From contig OX637620.1 of the NCBI GenBank assembly GCA_951802195.1, forward strand, positions 1,550,001 to 1,614,000: DNA of 64,000 nucleotides, read 5' to 3'. The first letter of the stretch is position 1. The number at the start of each line of letters is the position of its first letter. The notes under the pieces were generated by a model that saw only the letters and a program-made list of their open reading frames with translations, searched no databases and was not told the origin of the DNA. Made by a program: the position numbers and the translations under genes. Of the stretch, positions 1 through 11,268 are shown one piece after another. The DNA comes from Tausonia pullulans (taxonomy: Eukaryota > Basidiomycota > Tremellomycetes > Cystofilobasidiales > Mrakiaceae).

Positions 1-437
1 TGCTTCCTAGTTCTCGCTCACTTGAGGACGGTCAGAAAGCCGACAGTTGATGGTGGACGTCTTGTGGATGTTGTCAGTCATAGTGGGCGCAAGCGTACGA
101 AGTGATGATGGTTTGGGGCGAGACAGCTAGCTCGACAACCAGCGAGGCGTTGTTGGCCTTAGTGGACGCATCTTTCGCACATTGTCTGCGCCTCCATTGA
201 AGGCCTCGCCTCTGCGGCTGAACTTTCGCACATTTGCCGTCTCTTCTTTAGCGCATGACTCCATTCAACGCAAGAGCAACTTCAAGAGAAAAAAAGGTCA
301 TGCCATGTACTCGTCGTGAGTCAAACATAAGAGAACGGTGTTATCATCCTCCTCACCCAAACGCCACGCGGCAAGATCACGCTGATCATCCGTCGCCACG
401 TCCCTCCGCAGCCAGTGTCCCCGCCACCAGGCCAAGG
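1..437. other. Left-edge sequence without a recognised gene
   Basis: This stretch lies downstream of the Ufd1 stop codon at 438. I read both strands and saw no family motif and no reading frame with convincing coding character. It may hold the 3' untranslated region of the Ufd1 gene and the edge of a neighbour outside the window. Confidence 0.4.
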
Positions 438-2565
438 CTAATCAAGCACAATCACATCGTCGTCATCGTCCAGGTCTTTGCTCCTCCCTTTGCCCTTGGA
501 CGACGACGCCGAGTCCGCTTTTTTTTTCTTTTCGCTGAGCTTGTTCCCGCCCGTCAGGTTCGCCCATGGGTCGACGGGCCCGACCGTCGGGTCCGTCGTT
601 GGAGCGGTATCCGCTGCTGGACGTGGAGCGGAAGACGAGGACACGATTGGGGCGGTAAGATCAGGAGAGGATGATGGGGGAGCGGGAGCGAAGGGCCGAG
701 GGGCTCGGCCGGAGAGGGTGGCGCCGTTCGTGGAGAGACCGGAGAAAGGGGCGGGCTGAGTGAATAAGATAATGCAGACTAAGTCAGATTGTCGCTTGTC
801 GGGCCGACATCTAGGCAGGGCACTCACGACAGGAGGGGTAGCGGATGACGAGGACGAGGAGCCTGTCGTTCCTTGGGAGGGGTCAAATGCCTTGTACGTC
901 CAACCGAAGAAGAGCTTGCCATGCGGGAGGTGGAGAGCTGCGGGAACCTTGTCGGCGGGCGCTGAGAGGGCTGAGATGGGGATGAAGCGCTCCTTACTGT
1001 AACGAGGGAGGGGAGGTCAGCACAGAGCGCTGAAACAGTCCCGAGATGGCAATGTCTCACTCGGTCCGGTGGATCAGGCTGCCAGCTTCGACCTCCTCAA
1101 TCCTCCTCGCCAGACCCTTGCCCTTGGTCCTTCGCCCATTGAGCGTCCTTCCGCCTCCAACGAACGCTTCAAATGCCGCCTCGCCATCCTCTGTCCCAGA
1201 TGCGGAGGCCGCTGTGCTCGGGACGGTCGAGTTGACGTCGATGTTGAGCTTTGAGGCCATGGTCGCGAGAGGCTTGGGCTCCGGTGTCTTAGGCTCGACG
1301 TAGCCCTTGGGGACGTCAAAATCGACCTGTAGAGTACCGTCATTGTAAGTCATTCAGAGTTCAGGCAGGCAGGCAGACACGCTCAGACAACGAACCTCGA
1401 GATCGGTGTCCTGACAGGAAATACCCGGCCCTGGCGGAACGATCTCCTGGACTAGGAATTCGAATGCGATCGAGTTGTACGAGACAGAGAAGATGTCGCC
1501 CTGAGTAATGCAGGAGAAGTTGCGAAGACAGGTCTCCAAACTGGGGACGTCTACCTGTCAGCCAGCACGTCTCACCCGTTGGACGTGTACAGAGCAAATG
1601 GACATACACAGCCTTGGGGTCGCTGACCTCGAGGAACTCAAGATTTTGAGCCTGAATCTTGACGCGCTTGCCCTTGGGGAGTTGTGCGCCGGTGACGCGG
1701 AGTGGGTCGCCCTCGCCCAGCCTGGAGGAGGGAGAGGACGCGCCGTCAGCAGGAAGAGGCGTGACTTGGCTTGAGCGAGAGAGGTAGAACGAGAGAGAAT
1801 AGGCGACTTACTGAAGCGTGCGCATCATCTGTGATCCAATAGCGGGCAAAAGGGTCAGTTCACGCTTTTGAATCATGCGAGCGACTTGGGCGGCGTAACC
1901 CGGGGGAGGGGGGGAGGGAGTGACGGCGGGACCCAACGGTCGACGATGGACGTACCCATGGCGGCAAGTAGACGACGCCCTCTTCGGCGATGAATTCGAG
2001 GACTCCAGCGTGCGTCTGAAGAGCAGCGCTCTTTGGGTTCCGAAGCTGAAATGCCCAGGGACTCTCGAGCTCGAGGTTGGCTGATGGTCGGGGAGAGGGT
2101 GAAGGAAAGGGAGTGACAGGTGGGCGTTCGTCAGCGACCGACCAGACCAAGCGCATCCGCAATCGCTACGAGACTCACTGAGACGTGCCAGAGCACTCGG
2201 CGGCATGATGACTGAGAGGCAGCCGAAACCGTGCCAGCTTTAGCAACTAGACAAGCCAGCCGAGACTCCAGGGAGGGCGAGGTATATGGGGAGAGGACTC
2301 ACTCTTGCCGCCGTGGACTAGGTTGTCTCGCTCATTTCGCGCTGCCATCATGGCCGTGGAGTAGGCCTTGAAGAAGTCGTCGTACGAGCGACTGGGGAAG
2401 AACGTTCGTGTGTCAGAAGCCATCATCGAGCCACCTCGAACAACGACGAAGAAGATAGGCGCACGGAGGAGGGGGGCCACCAAGACCACCGCCGAGGCCG
2501 GCGAGCTGAGAGAAGAAGCCGCCGGCGCCACCGTCGCCGGCGCCTGCGTAGTTGGAGTTGAACAT
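438..2565 (-). CDS. UFD1: Ubiquitin fusion degradation protein 1
   Basis: Ufd1 is the substrate-recruiting partner of Npl4 on the Cdc48/p97 ATPase, which extracts ubiquitylated proteins in the cytosol, nucleus and at the ER. The start is the ATG at 2565 (MFNSNYAGAG, then a Gly-rich run). Several exons follow in the order of the family: RSYDDFFKAYSTAM near 2350, IMPPSALARLS near 2200, HAGVLEFIAEEGVVYLPPW near 2000, LRNFSCITQGDIFSV near 1510 and DFDVPKGYVEP near 1310. These are the double-psi-barrel blocks of the Ufd1 N-terminal domain. The C-terminal half is Ser/Pro/Ala-rich and ends DDDDDVIVLD at the stop, a SUMO-interacting-motif-like end known from yeast Ufd1. At least six exons are needed; exact joins in the tail are unsure. 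The identity is secure. Confidence 0.93.
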
Positions 2566-2970
2566 GGAGTGGGGAGGAGAGAGAAAGAGGCAGGAAAGAG
2601 GGCAGGCGAATGGGACAGAGAGATAGAGGTCGGGTGAGAGACGTTGAGAGCCGTCGGTCTCTGGGAACGCGCGAGCGACCCACTCCACGTCACCGTTACG
2701 TGCGTCGTTGAGCGACAGCGACCTTTCATAATGAGAGCCGGAGCTTCTAGAATCAGTGGAGACTCTTAAACAGGAGAGACTCTCTTGAAGAAAAATCGAA
2801 GCTCTTTCGTCGCGTGCACCCAGGGTACGAGATTCGTTAGCGGCGGGATCTTAGTCACGACGCCACATCCTCCCACATTCGCACGAAAAGCCAGCAAAAC
2901 AAGGCGTAACATGTCGTCAAGATCGTTAAAGAGCCCCCTCTCGCCACGAACCTGCCTGAGAGAAGGCCGT

Positions 2971-3937
2971 CTACTCGTCGATGTCGGCATGCTCGTCCCC
3001 GCCGTCCTCGTAGTCCTCCTCGTACGCTCCTCCATCCATGTTGTCGTTGTATATCATGCCCTCGTCGTCCTCCTCGTCCCAGTCGCCAGCTTCCATCGTG
3101 CCGACACCGTTGGGCGCGGCCGTGGAGCCTGCGGCGGACGCCTCGATGGCTGGGGGCGGGAGGGCCGACGCACACGATTTGACGAGCCGGATGATTTCCC
3201 CGACCTGGTCGTCCTCGGCTCGGTTGTACATGTCCTCGATGATCTGCGTGATAGCACGGTAGGATCAGCGTGGTATCGAGTGGAGAGGCAGCACCAACGA
3301 CGACCCGGGACTGACGGTGTACAATTCGGGGGCGGCTCGCGGCTGGAGATCGACGATCTGGAGGATCTCCACCTTGGTAAGCTTGGACTGGTCCTTCCTG
3401 AGGACGAGCTCCTGGAGCGCCTTGGTGAGCGCCTGGTTGCCCTTGGTCGTCTGCTCCAGGACCTTGAGGTCCGGACGCGACCAGTGTTGGATGGCCTGTC
3501 GACGCGACGGGGCAGTAGACTGTAAGCCCGTCCCTCTCTCACTCTCCTTCTCGCACTCTCCCACAGGAAGGACCGCCCACTGACCGAGTCCAGCACAAAC
3601 TTGAGACCCGGCGTCTCCTCCCTGCCGACCCACTTGAGCTCGAGCGCGCCCGGCTCAATGATGTTGGACGGGTCCTCCCGCTTGGCCTTTGCGCGATCCC
3701 GCTTGGCCTGGTGGGCCTCGGCGATGTTGGTGACGGGGCCCTGGAGCTCTTTAAAGTGCTCGAGGGCCTCGTGGACGGAGATGAATGCGGCGCGCTTGCT
3801 GAGGATCTGCGTTGGGGCGGTCTCTCAGCAGTGGACAGGCGGAGAAGAGGAAGGCACACCGGGAGAAGAGAGCGAGCGCGCGAGGCGGGCCTGCATGGCG
3901 AGCGGGTCTGCATGGTGGAGGGGAGACTGACCTCCAT
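2971..3937 (-). CDS. RPC9: RNA polymerase III subunit C17/Rpc9 (Rpb4-like)
   Basis: Rpc9 pairs with Rpc8 to form the stalk of RNA polymerase III and helps initiation at tRNA and 5S genes. The first coding exon is only ATGGAG (start 3937) before a GTCAGT donor. Exon 2 begins ILSKRAAFISVHEALEHFKE near 3808, which lines up with the family start MEVxxAxxLxNYEV. Later exons give IQHWSRPDLKVLEQTTKG and SKLTKVEILQIVDLQPRAA, the HRDC-like core (compare LTKAEKLQIINLRP), then IEDMYNRAEDDQVGEIIRLV. The tail after about residue 170 is acidic (EEDDEG, EEDYEDGGDE) and ends HADIDE. The N-terminal part is longer than in yeast or human because of a Lys/Arg-rich insert (AKRDRAKAKRED). The six-nucleotide first exon is inferred from frame and homology. 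Confidence 0.88.
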
Positions 3938-4188
3938 GGCGGGGGACGGAGAGAGGCGGGAGACAGGTGAGAGTGGGAGGCCTTGGGGGTGGTTGACCAC
4001 GACCTGTCGGCCTCCCAAATTCGAGTCCAGCGGCGGAGGCGAGGCGGCAGGCGGCGCGCAAGCTGAGCTGCCTCGCGCGCGGAGGGGAAGACAGCGCGAG
4101 AAAGGCAAGAGGACACGCTCGACCCTCGTTCTCAACGACCATCTTCGACCCTCCCTCCCCCTCCCTCCCTCCACCCCTCTCCCCGACA

Positions 4189-6644
4189 ATGGCTTCTCTA
4201 CAGGCTCAGAACGTCGGCAACGGCCAGTTCAACGACAAGGTCTGTCCCCCAAGCCCAGTCGCAGGGCCCTCCACGTCTCCCGTGCCCAGCGCGTCTGGCT
4301 GACCATGCCTTTCTCTTCGCGCCGCGTCTCTCGTCGTCGTCCCACAGGGCAAGCCGTGCGTGCCTCGTCTCCTACGCTGCTCGCAATCAGTCAGGCGCTT
4401 AGACAGCTTGCTTCTTGTCCCCTTCACAGCCAGGAGGTCCGGCTCTCCAACATGACTGCCGCCAAGGCCGTCAGCGACGCCGTCCGCACGTCGCTCGGTC
4501 CCAAGGGCATGGACAAGATGGTCCGTCGCGCTCTGCTCGCCCTTGCTGGAGGGAGGACAGGCTGCTGAAGACAGTCCGCCTGGTTGGTCGACCGTCCAAA
4601 CAGATCCAGACCGCCCAGGGTGAGGTCGTCATCACCAACGACGGAGCAACCATCCTCAAGCACATGGCTGTTCTCCACCCGGCCGCGCGCATGGTGCGTC
4701 GCCCTTGATCGACGGCGTGTAGCCTCGTGTGTGGCTGGCTGACCCTGAAAGTCTCTCGTCCGGCATCGCTGCGATCCTGCAGCTGGTCGAGCTTTCTGCG
4801 GCCCAGGACGTCGAGGCCGGAGACGGCACGACCTCGGTCGTCGTTCTTGCGGGCTCTCTCCTTGGGGCGGCCGAGAAGATGCTGAGCAAGGGTGAGTCCG
4901 AACGCGTCTCTGTCTCCCTTGCCCGCCTCGATAAGCTCTCCTCTAGCTAGAGGCGCGAGAGGGAGGAGGGGCAGAAGTGCGGCGGCGAAGAAGGAACGCG
5001 AGTCGCGTTCTTTCGACGCGCGTGCCGCGTCCTTCTGTCTGTCTCTCTCGCTTTCCCCGCCAGCCCGCTGACACAGTCCTCGTCTCGATCACCCACCCCC
5101 TCCTCCTCACCCAAGGTATCCACCCGACGACCATCGCCGAGGCCTTCCAGCGTGCGTCGGCCAAGGCTGTCGAGTTCCTTACCGAGATGTCGACTCCGGT
5201 CGATCTCAACGACCGCGAGACCCTCCTCCGCGCGGCTTCCACTTCTCTCAACTCCAAGGTCCGTTTCTCGCGCAGCGCCATCGTGACGTTGTCTCTGACG
5301 CCTTGCCCGCTGTCTCCGCCTCTCTCAGATCGTCTCCCAGTACTCTTCCGTTCTAGCCCCCATCGCCGTTTCGTCGGTCCTTCGGCTCGTGACGCCGACG
5401 TCGACGAACGTTGACCTCCGAGACATTCGGCTAGTCAAGAAGGTCGGCGGCACCATCGACGACACGGAGCTCGTCGATGGCCTCGCCCTCACCCAGACGG
5501 TTGTCTCGAGCGCCGGTGGACCGACGCGGATGGAGAAGGCCAAGATTGCGATCGTTCAGTTCCAGCTTTCGTCTCCCAAGCCCGATGTAAGTGTGGAGCG
5601 GACGAACCCCCGTCCTGCTCGACCGACGTCGGTTGAACCTTGACTCTCCCCTCGCAGATGGACAACCAGATCGTCGTCAACGACTACCGCCAGATGGACA
5701 AAATCCTCAAGGAGGAGCGGGCCTACCTGCTCTCCATGTGCAAGAAGATCAAGAAGTCCGGCTGCAACGTCCTCCTCATTCAGAAGTCGATCCTCCGGGA
5801 CGCCGTCAATGAGCTCTCGCTGCACTTCCTCTCCAAGCTCAAGATTCTCGTCGTCAAGGACATCGAGCGGGACGAGATCGAGTTCATCTCCAAGTCGACG
5901 GGCTGCAAGCCCATTGCGGACATCGAGGCCTTCACCGAGGACAAGCTCGGAAGTGCCGATCTTGTCGATGAGGTGGAGAAGAGTGGAGCGCGCGTCGTCA
6001 AGATCACGGGCGTCAAGAACCCTGGTCGGACAGTCTCGGTCCTCTGCACGGGTGCCAACTCGCTCGTCCTCGAGGAGAGCGAGAGGTCAATCCACGACGC
6101 GCTCTGCGTCATCCGGTGTCTCGTCAAGAAGAGGTGCGGCGGGCTCATCCCTTCTTCATCTTTTTTGGCTCTCTGCCTGACATCCCTTTCTTCCCCCCCC
6201 CAGGGCTCTCATTCACGGAGGAGGTGCCCCTGAGATCCACGTCTCGCGTCTCCTCACCCAGCACGGCCAGACGCTCAAGGGCATGGAGGCCTACTGTTTC
6301 CAGGCGTTCGCCGAGGCGCTCGAGATCATTCCGACGACCCTCGCCGAGAACGCCGGCCTCAACCCGATCGCCATCGTCACCGAGCTCAGGAACCGGCACG
6401 CCAAGGGCGAGGTCACAGCCGGCATCAACGTTCGCAAGGTGAGATAGGCTGTCCGCCCCTCTTCCAGCTTCGGCCGGCCCCGTCGCTGACCATCGTCATC
6501 GTTTGTTTCTTCAGGGCATCATCTCCAACATCCTCGAGGAGAACGTCCTTCAGCCGTTGCTTGTCACGACGAGCGCCATCGAGCTCGCGACCGAGACAGT
6601 CTGCCTGCTCCTCCGGATCGATGACTACAACGTCTCGCGGTAGT
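4189..6644 (+). CDS. CCT4: T-complex protein 1 subunit delta (CCT4)
   Basis: This is a subunit of the cytosolic group II chaperonin TRiC/CCT, which folds actin, tubulin and WD40 proteins with ATP. Start is [10 protein letters not shown] at 4189 with a CT-rich leader just upstream. Family blocks are in order: LGPKGMDKM near 4497, [16 protein letters not shown] near 4620, the ATP-binding [12 protein letters not shown] near 4820, [20 protein letters not shown] near 5667, [15 protein letters not shown] near 5760, [16 protein letters not shown] near 6090, [14 protein letters not shown] near 6215, and [17 protein letters not shown] near 6390. Delta rather than other CCT paralogues fits the [10 protein letters not shown] and NDYRQMDK blocks. 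The protein ends DDYNVSR at the TAG at 6642. About nine introns are present. Exon 2 appears to be only 8 nt (4348-4355), needed to read [13 protein letters not shown] in frame. Confidence 0.96.
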
Positions 6645-6912
6645 CTTGCGTGGGTTCTTCGCTCGTTCTCTCTTGCGCTTGTCGTCGGGTCGGGTCATTG
6701 ACGGCTCCGTTCCTCTCCCAGTCGCCCCCCAGAGAGATGAGGAAAACCCGGCTTCTTCTTATACATGAACTTCCCGAAAAGCAGCACAGGATGATGTGGT
6801 GAAGAGAGAGAGAGAAGAGACGCTGCCTCGTTCCGTCCGCTCGCGCGCATTCCCTCTCGGAAAGCTCGACCTCGAGTTGAGTTCAATCATACAATCTCCC
6901 CCGTTCCTCCGT

Positions 6913-8060
6913 CTACCTCGCCGGGGTCTTGACCATCGACCTGAACCGAGGGGAGAACGCGAGAGACGGTCAGCAGGAGGGATAGACCACCGCCAAGGCT
7001 TGAGCTGGCTGGCGGCCCGCTCGACTCTCGCCGCCGGCTCGACGCACCGGTTGATCATACCCATCTTGTGCCTCTGGTCGAGCTTTTCCAGCACGGGGCT
7101 CGTTCCGTCCAAGATGGAGAGGAGCTCCGTCGCGTGCCGCTTCTCAAAGCTCCTCTGGGGTCGCTTGTCCGTCGACTCGAGGATCCAGGTGATCGACTGC
7201 CGGATCCGTTGGCGTTCGGTGAGGCCAACGGGCGTGTAGAGCATCTTGGCGCCCTTCTTCTCTGAGGAGATCGCGAGCATGGGAGCGGCAGCGACAATGG
7301 CAGCCTTAAAAATCGGGAGAGGGGGGGACTGGGTCATGGCGGAGCTGGGGCAGAGGAGGAAGGTGGGGCGGGAGGCCAGGAGGATGGGGAGACCAGGACG
7401 GGAGACGGATGGGAGGACGCGTTTGGTGAGGAGCGAGGAGAGGAAGAGCGAAGGAGACGACGGGTCAGCACTCGCCTACTCCGCTCCAACTCCAAATAAC
7501 CACAACCGGAAGACACACATCTGCTCGAGGACCTTGTGGAGGAGGATCTGCGCCTTGAGCTTCTCGCCGTGCTTCATGACGAGGTTGATCCAAAAGTCGC
7601 AGAGCGGGTCTGACCTCTCAGCCTGCTTGTACATGTAGTAGTGCGGCACCGTCGCGTCCTGAGGCTCGTTCGGAGGCTGCAAGGGCTTGGAACCGTTGTT
7701 GTTCTGCTGCCGGGCCGACTTGGAGGCGTCCGAGGCAGCAGCAGAAGGGGAGGCGGAGGAGGAGGTGGAGGAAGGAGGCGAGGCGAGACCGGCGGCGGCG
7801 CGGGCGGCCCCGTACGCCGAGCGCGTCGAGGAGGAGGAAGCAGAGGGCGTCGGCTCCGACCAAGTGTCCTCAAACTTGGAGGATCGAGGCGCCTTGGGTA
7901 CGGGCGGAGGACGGGCGTTGATCTTGGCGTCGTAGACTGAGTCCTGGCCGTCATGGAGCTCTGCCGACGTGGGTGGCCGGGAGGCGAAGGCGGCCGCCCT
8001 GCGAGGGGCGGCAGAGGCGAGGACCGTCCGAGGGAGCTGGGCGCGAAAGAGGGAGGCCAT
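6913..8060 (-). CDS. RSM7: Mitochondrial small ribosomal subunit protein uS7m
   Basis: uS7m binds the 3' domain of mitochondrial 12S/15S-type rRNA in the small ribosomal subunit. The start at 8060 (MASLFRAQLPRTVLASAAPRR) has the Arg/Ala/Ser composition of a mitochondrial presequence. A low-complexity Ser/Ala segment follows (about residues 60-110). The S7 fold begins near FWINLVMKHGEKLKAQILLHK (split here for length: FWINLVMKHGEK then LKAQILLHK). Exon 2 carries LTERQRIRQSITWIL and EKRHATELLSILDG, then KLDQRHKMGMINR, equivalent to the bacterial EANRAFAHYRW region. The last exon is inferred to be a short one after a GTGGTC..CAG intron, giving a C-terminus KPWRSMVKTPAR and TAG at 6913. Without that splice the frame runs on into doubtful sequence. 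Identity is good; the last exon is moderately sure. Confidence 0.85.
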
Positions 8061-8675
8061 GATGGAGAGGCGTGGGGGGGAGAGAAGGAGGGAGGCGACC
8101 GAGATGAGAGGAGGGCGGACTGAAGTAGCGAGTCGCTGCTGGTGGTCGAGGAAGAGGCGAGACGGCTGGCTCGTGCAAGGAGAGTAGAGAAATGGCGCGC
8201 GGACCTTCTTCCGTGTCTCGAGGGGACAGACAGCCCTTGAGGGAGCTCCGGCCGTCCTGCTGTAGTGCCTGGCATCTGTGAGGTCGAGGTCCAGAGGGAC
8301 AACGCGTGAAAATGACAGAGTAGACGGCTCCTTCTCTTTCATACAGGAAAAGCGTTCGCGTGACCCCAGGCGGCCGTTTAAGAGAATAACATGTGATGGC
8401 GTCACACGGACTGCGCGGCAGCGTGGTGGCTCGGATGACCGTTCGTCGATGTTCCTTCGTTGGTCCGGCCGGCCAGAGAAGGAGAAGGGAGCCATGCGGG
8501 CATGCGGGCCTCTCTCGCTCGAAAGACAAGGACCTGTCTGACGTCTCGCTCGCGTGTATCCCCCCGACCATCATCCCGCTTCTTGCCTATGCGCTTCAAT
8601 CCACCGTCATCTTCCTCTCGCGGCGGCTCCCCCACCCCTCACTCCTGGTACTCCCGCCCGCCTGTGTCACTCGCC
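8061..8675. promoter_or_regulatory. Divergent intergenic region between uS7m and a Ser-rich gene
   Basis: This 0.6 kb gap separates two genes transcribed away from each other, so it should hold both promoters. It has CT-rich tracts on the minus side close to 8060-8100. An in-frame upstream ATG for the right-hand gene lies at 8589 and another at 8460, so part of this stretch may be coding. I saw no other gene in it. Confidence 0.45.
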
Positions 8676-9282
8676 ATGGCGTCCTCCTTCTCCTCTATCA
8701 GCTGCGGCCTCGAGCAGCCGTCCGAGGAGGGCGATTCCTTCTTCCCCTACACCCCCGCCTTCAACCGCCCGTCCTTTACCCAAGTCTCCCGCTGCACCTC
8801 AGCCCCGTTCATAGAGCACGCCTCCTCGCGCCCCAGCGAATCCCTCAGAGGCAAGCACCACTCTCGACCGGATTCCTCAGCGGGTGTCAACAGCCGCGGC
8901 GACATAATCATCGATCATACTTCCTCATCATCGCACTCGCACCCGTCGGACAAGAGCTCGTCGAATCTCATCGACCACTGTCGCGATGGCTCGGTCTCGT
9001 CCTCATCCGTCCCGGCACCATCGAGGCCCCAGGGAACTCGTCGGAGGTCCAGGTCGACCATCCAGGACGGAAAGGGCGTGACGGTGACGGTGGTGGACCA
9101 CTTGGACGGGCATGGATGGACGCTTGAGAGAGTGCAACTCTGGTAAGTCCGGGTCAGTCGCTCGGATCTTGCTCTTCTGACGGAGAGACACGTCTCGTCT
9201 CTCTTCATCCATGCTTCCATCCTACAGGTCGGCGAATCCTATGAGCCCGGGAGCGTCGGAGAAGGAGGCAAAGGGCGGATGA
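8676..9282 (+). CDS. Hypothetical Ser-rich protein
   Basis: I do not recognise the family. The reading frame is open from 8460 to 9146, and I prefer the ATG at 8676 (MASSFSSISCGLEQ) because CGCCATGG is a strong start context; 8589 (MRFNPPSSS) is an alternative. The protein is Ser- and His-rich in the middle (DHTSSSSHSHPSDKSSSN) and more ordered at its end, IQDGKGVTVTVVDHLDGHG followed by WTLERVQLW. A GTAAGT donor at about 9144 joins to an acceptor near 9229 and gives the ending SANPMSPGASEKEAKGG and TGA at 9280. The clean splice that keeps the frame argues for a real gene of roughly 170-200 residues. The VTVTVVDHLDGHGW block is the part most worth searching by profile. Confidence 0.6.
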
Positions 9283-9576
9283 GGAGACGAAGACAAACAC
9301 CACACGCATGACCCACCCCCACACCTATCACGACCACCCCTGTATGCTCTTGCCATGCCTTAACTTCTTGTTTTTGCCCCACCACTTTACCCTTGCCTTG
9401 CCTTTACCCTTGTCTCAGAAACTTACAAAATCTTCTTCAAGATCTCAACCTTTGTAGCGTAGTATGACCCTGATGACCCCTTGAATTCGACGCTTGAAGC
9501 CGAGAGACAGGGACAGATCTGCCTCAAGTAGAGGGCACTCCAACAGAACGTGGACCAAATCAAAGGGTCATCTAGA

Positions 9577-9773
9577 TCATCGGAGAGCATAGCTGAGGGG
9601 AGGCAGGAGACAGAAGGAGACCGAGCAGGGGTTAGGGAGAGTCTGACCAGTTCGCTCAGCGGCATGGACTCACGTCTTGACCGGGAACAGCTCCTCCGGG
9701 AAGCCGTCCTGTGAACAGAAAGCGGGGATAGGACAGTGTGGTGGAGGTCAGAGTCTCGCTCGCTTGGTGGACG

Positions 9774-9804
<31 letters not shown>

Positions 9805-11087
9805 GGGGAATGACCTGAACCTCCTCCCGGATCAGCTTGAGTCCTGCCTGGGCAAAGGTGTACTTCCACGCCTTGTCCGACCTGTCATGCAACTCGAGTC
9901 AGACCTTCCTCTCCCTCCGGCACAGGAAAGAGCCCAAAGTACCTTGTCAGACTTGAGTCCTCATCGTCAAAGACAACGCTCCCCTTGAGGCCGTCCTTAG
10001 GTTGGTCCGGGCAGAGATTCTCCTTGACAATGATGAGCGCATCCGGAGCCGAGGACTTGAGGGCCTTCTTCGCCGCTTGGAAGAAAATGATGAGATCCGG
10101 GGTGGAGAGGTGGCCGAGGCACCACTGGCACCAGATGCTGAAGCGCATGTGCCATTCCTCAGTCAAAGAGCAAGGTCGATCGCACAAGCTTGGGCGCCTT
10201 CTCTCCCAGCCCGACCGAAGGCAGACTCACGTGTCATATGTCAGGTTCTTGCCGTCCTCTCCATCGGTACCCTCCCAAAGGCCTTGCCTCGCCTTTTCCA
10301 CAGCGCTCGCTCCAGGCTGAGACGGGTCGAAGCCCGCGAGTCCACCCTCCCAGAACCTGGCCGCTTTGGGCTGAACATCCTTGCCTTGGGCCGGAAGCCC
10401 ACCGAGGCCCTTCCACCCATCAGCGGCAGTGATGGCCTGCTGGAGGAAGTGAGGCGCCGGCTCGAGGACCTCAACGGTGTCGAAGAGGTGGATGAGGACC
10501 GAGGACGTGACGCGACCGATGCCGGCGCCGACGTCGAGAGCGCGCGTCCGAGCGGGGGAGGTAGGCGACTCGAGAGGCTTGATGGAGGAGGGGACGGTCG
10601 AGAGTCGAGGGAGGAGAGAGAGGAGGAACATGCGTGAGGAAAGCGCGTCGACGCGAGGAAGGTCGCCGTCACCGAAGCCGCCTGTCGCGATAGACACCAT
10701 CGTCAGAAAGGTGTTTTTGCACTTGGAAGGGAGACAAAAAGAGTTATTTTAATCACCGAGGACACCGTTGTTGGAAGCTTCGACACTGGCCCAGTACTCA
10801 AGACCTGTCAGGCAACGGAACAAACAGCACGTGGAAGCGAACACAGGAGTAGAGGCGGGAGTCAGCTGTGTTTGTTCAGACACTTCACGTCACCCTCGGA
10901 GCATTCCTCGACCGCTCTCTTCTACAGTCATCCCCCAGCTGACGCGTCGACAGCCTCAACGAGAAGCGCGCCAGGCCTGGGAGGGGCGCGTTTGCCTTAC
11001 TTGACTTGAACTCGGAATGGACTTACCCGCGTGGAAGTCGGGCTTGGGCTCAAGCTTGGCTTTCTTTGAGACGTGCTTGACAGGCAT
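9577..11087 (-). CDS. TAE1: Alpha-N-terminal protein methyltransferase (NTMT1/Tae1 type)
   Basis: This class I SAM methyltransferase methylates the alpha-amino group of proteins that start X-Pro-Lys after Met removal, such as ribosomal proteins. Start is MPVKHVSKKAKLEPKP at 11087; an in-frame upstream ATG at 11180 is less likely. Exon 2 near 10780 gives LEYWASVEASNNGVLGG, equivalent to the family YWxxVxATVDGVLGG. Then come LSSRMFLLSLLPRL, the SAM motif RALDVGAGIGRVTSSVL (near 10600), VEVLEPAPHFLQQA, the catalytic-region WCQWCLGHLSTPDLI (near 10120), IIVKENLC, DDEDSSLTR, and AWKYTFAQAGLKLIREE near 9850. The last exons read DGFPEELFPVKTYALR before TGA at 9577, a good match to the family ending (P)VxxYAL. 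A (GA)n run lies in the intron at 9774-9797. About six exons. Confidence 0.93.
9774..9797. repeat. (GA)n dinucleotide microsatellite in an intron
   Basis: About twelve GA units lie within an intron of the N-terminal methyltransferase gene, on the coding strand a CT tract just before the acceptor. It is probably both a polypyrimidine tract and a length-variable locus. Confidence 0.9.
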
Positions 11088-11268
11088 GGTAGATGCAAGG
11101 GCGAAGACAGAGGGGAACCAAAAACGGGAAACGAGAAGAGAGCGAGTGGTCGGGGTTGGCAACATGGGCGAGCCAAGCAAGCGAAATCTCCAGCTCGCGG
11201 TCTCCTCCGGGTCTTCCCTGGTCGACCCAAGTCCATTGACTTGCTCCTCCCCATGGTTACCGCGAAGC

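Noticed and set aside
2785-3525. A 246-codon plus-strand frame opposite RPC9
   Set aside because: It is antisense to conserved RPC9 exons and has no family motif; Leu/Val/Arg-rich shadow translation.
7574-8302. A 242-codon minus-strand frame over uS7m
   Set aside because: Another frame of the same exon encodes the conserved S7 protein; this one is Ser/Pro/Arg-rich noise.
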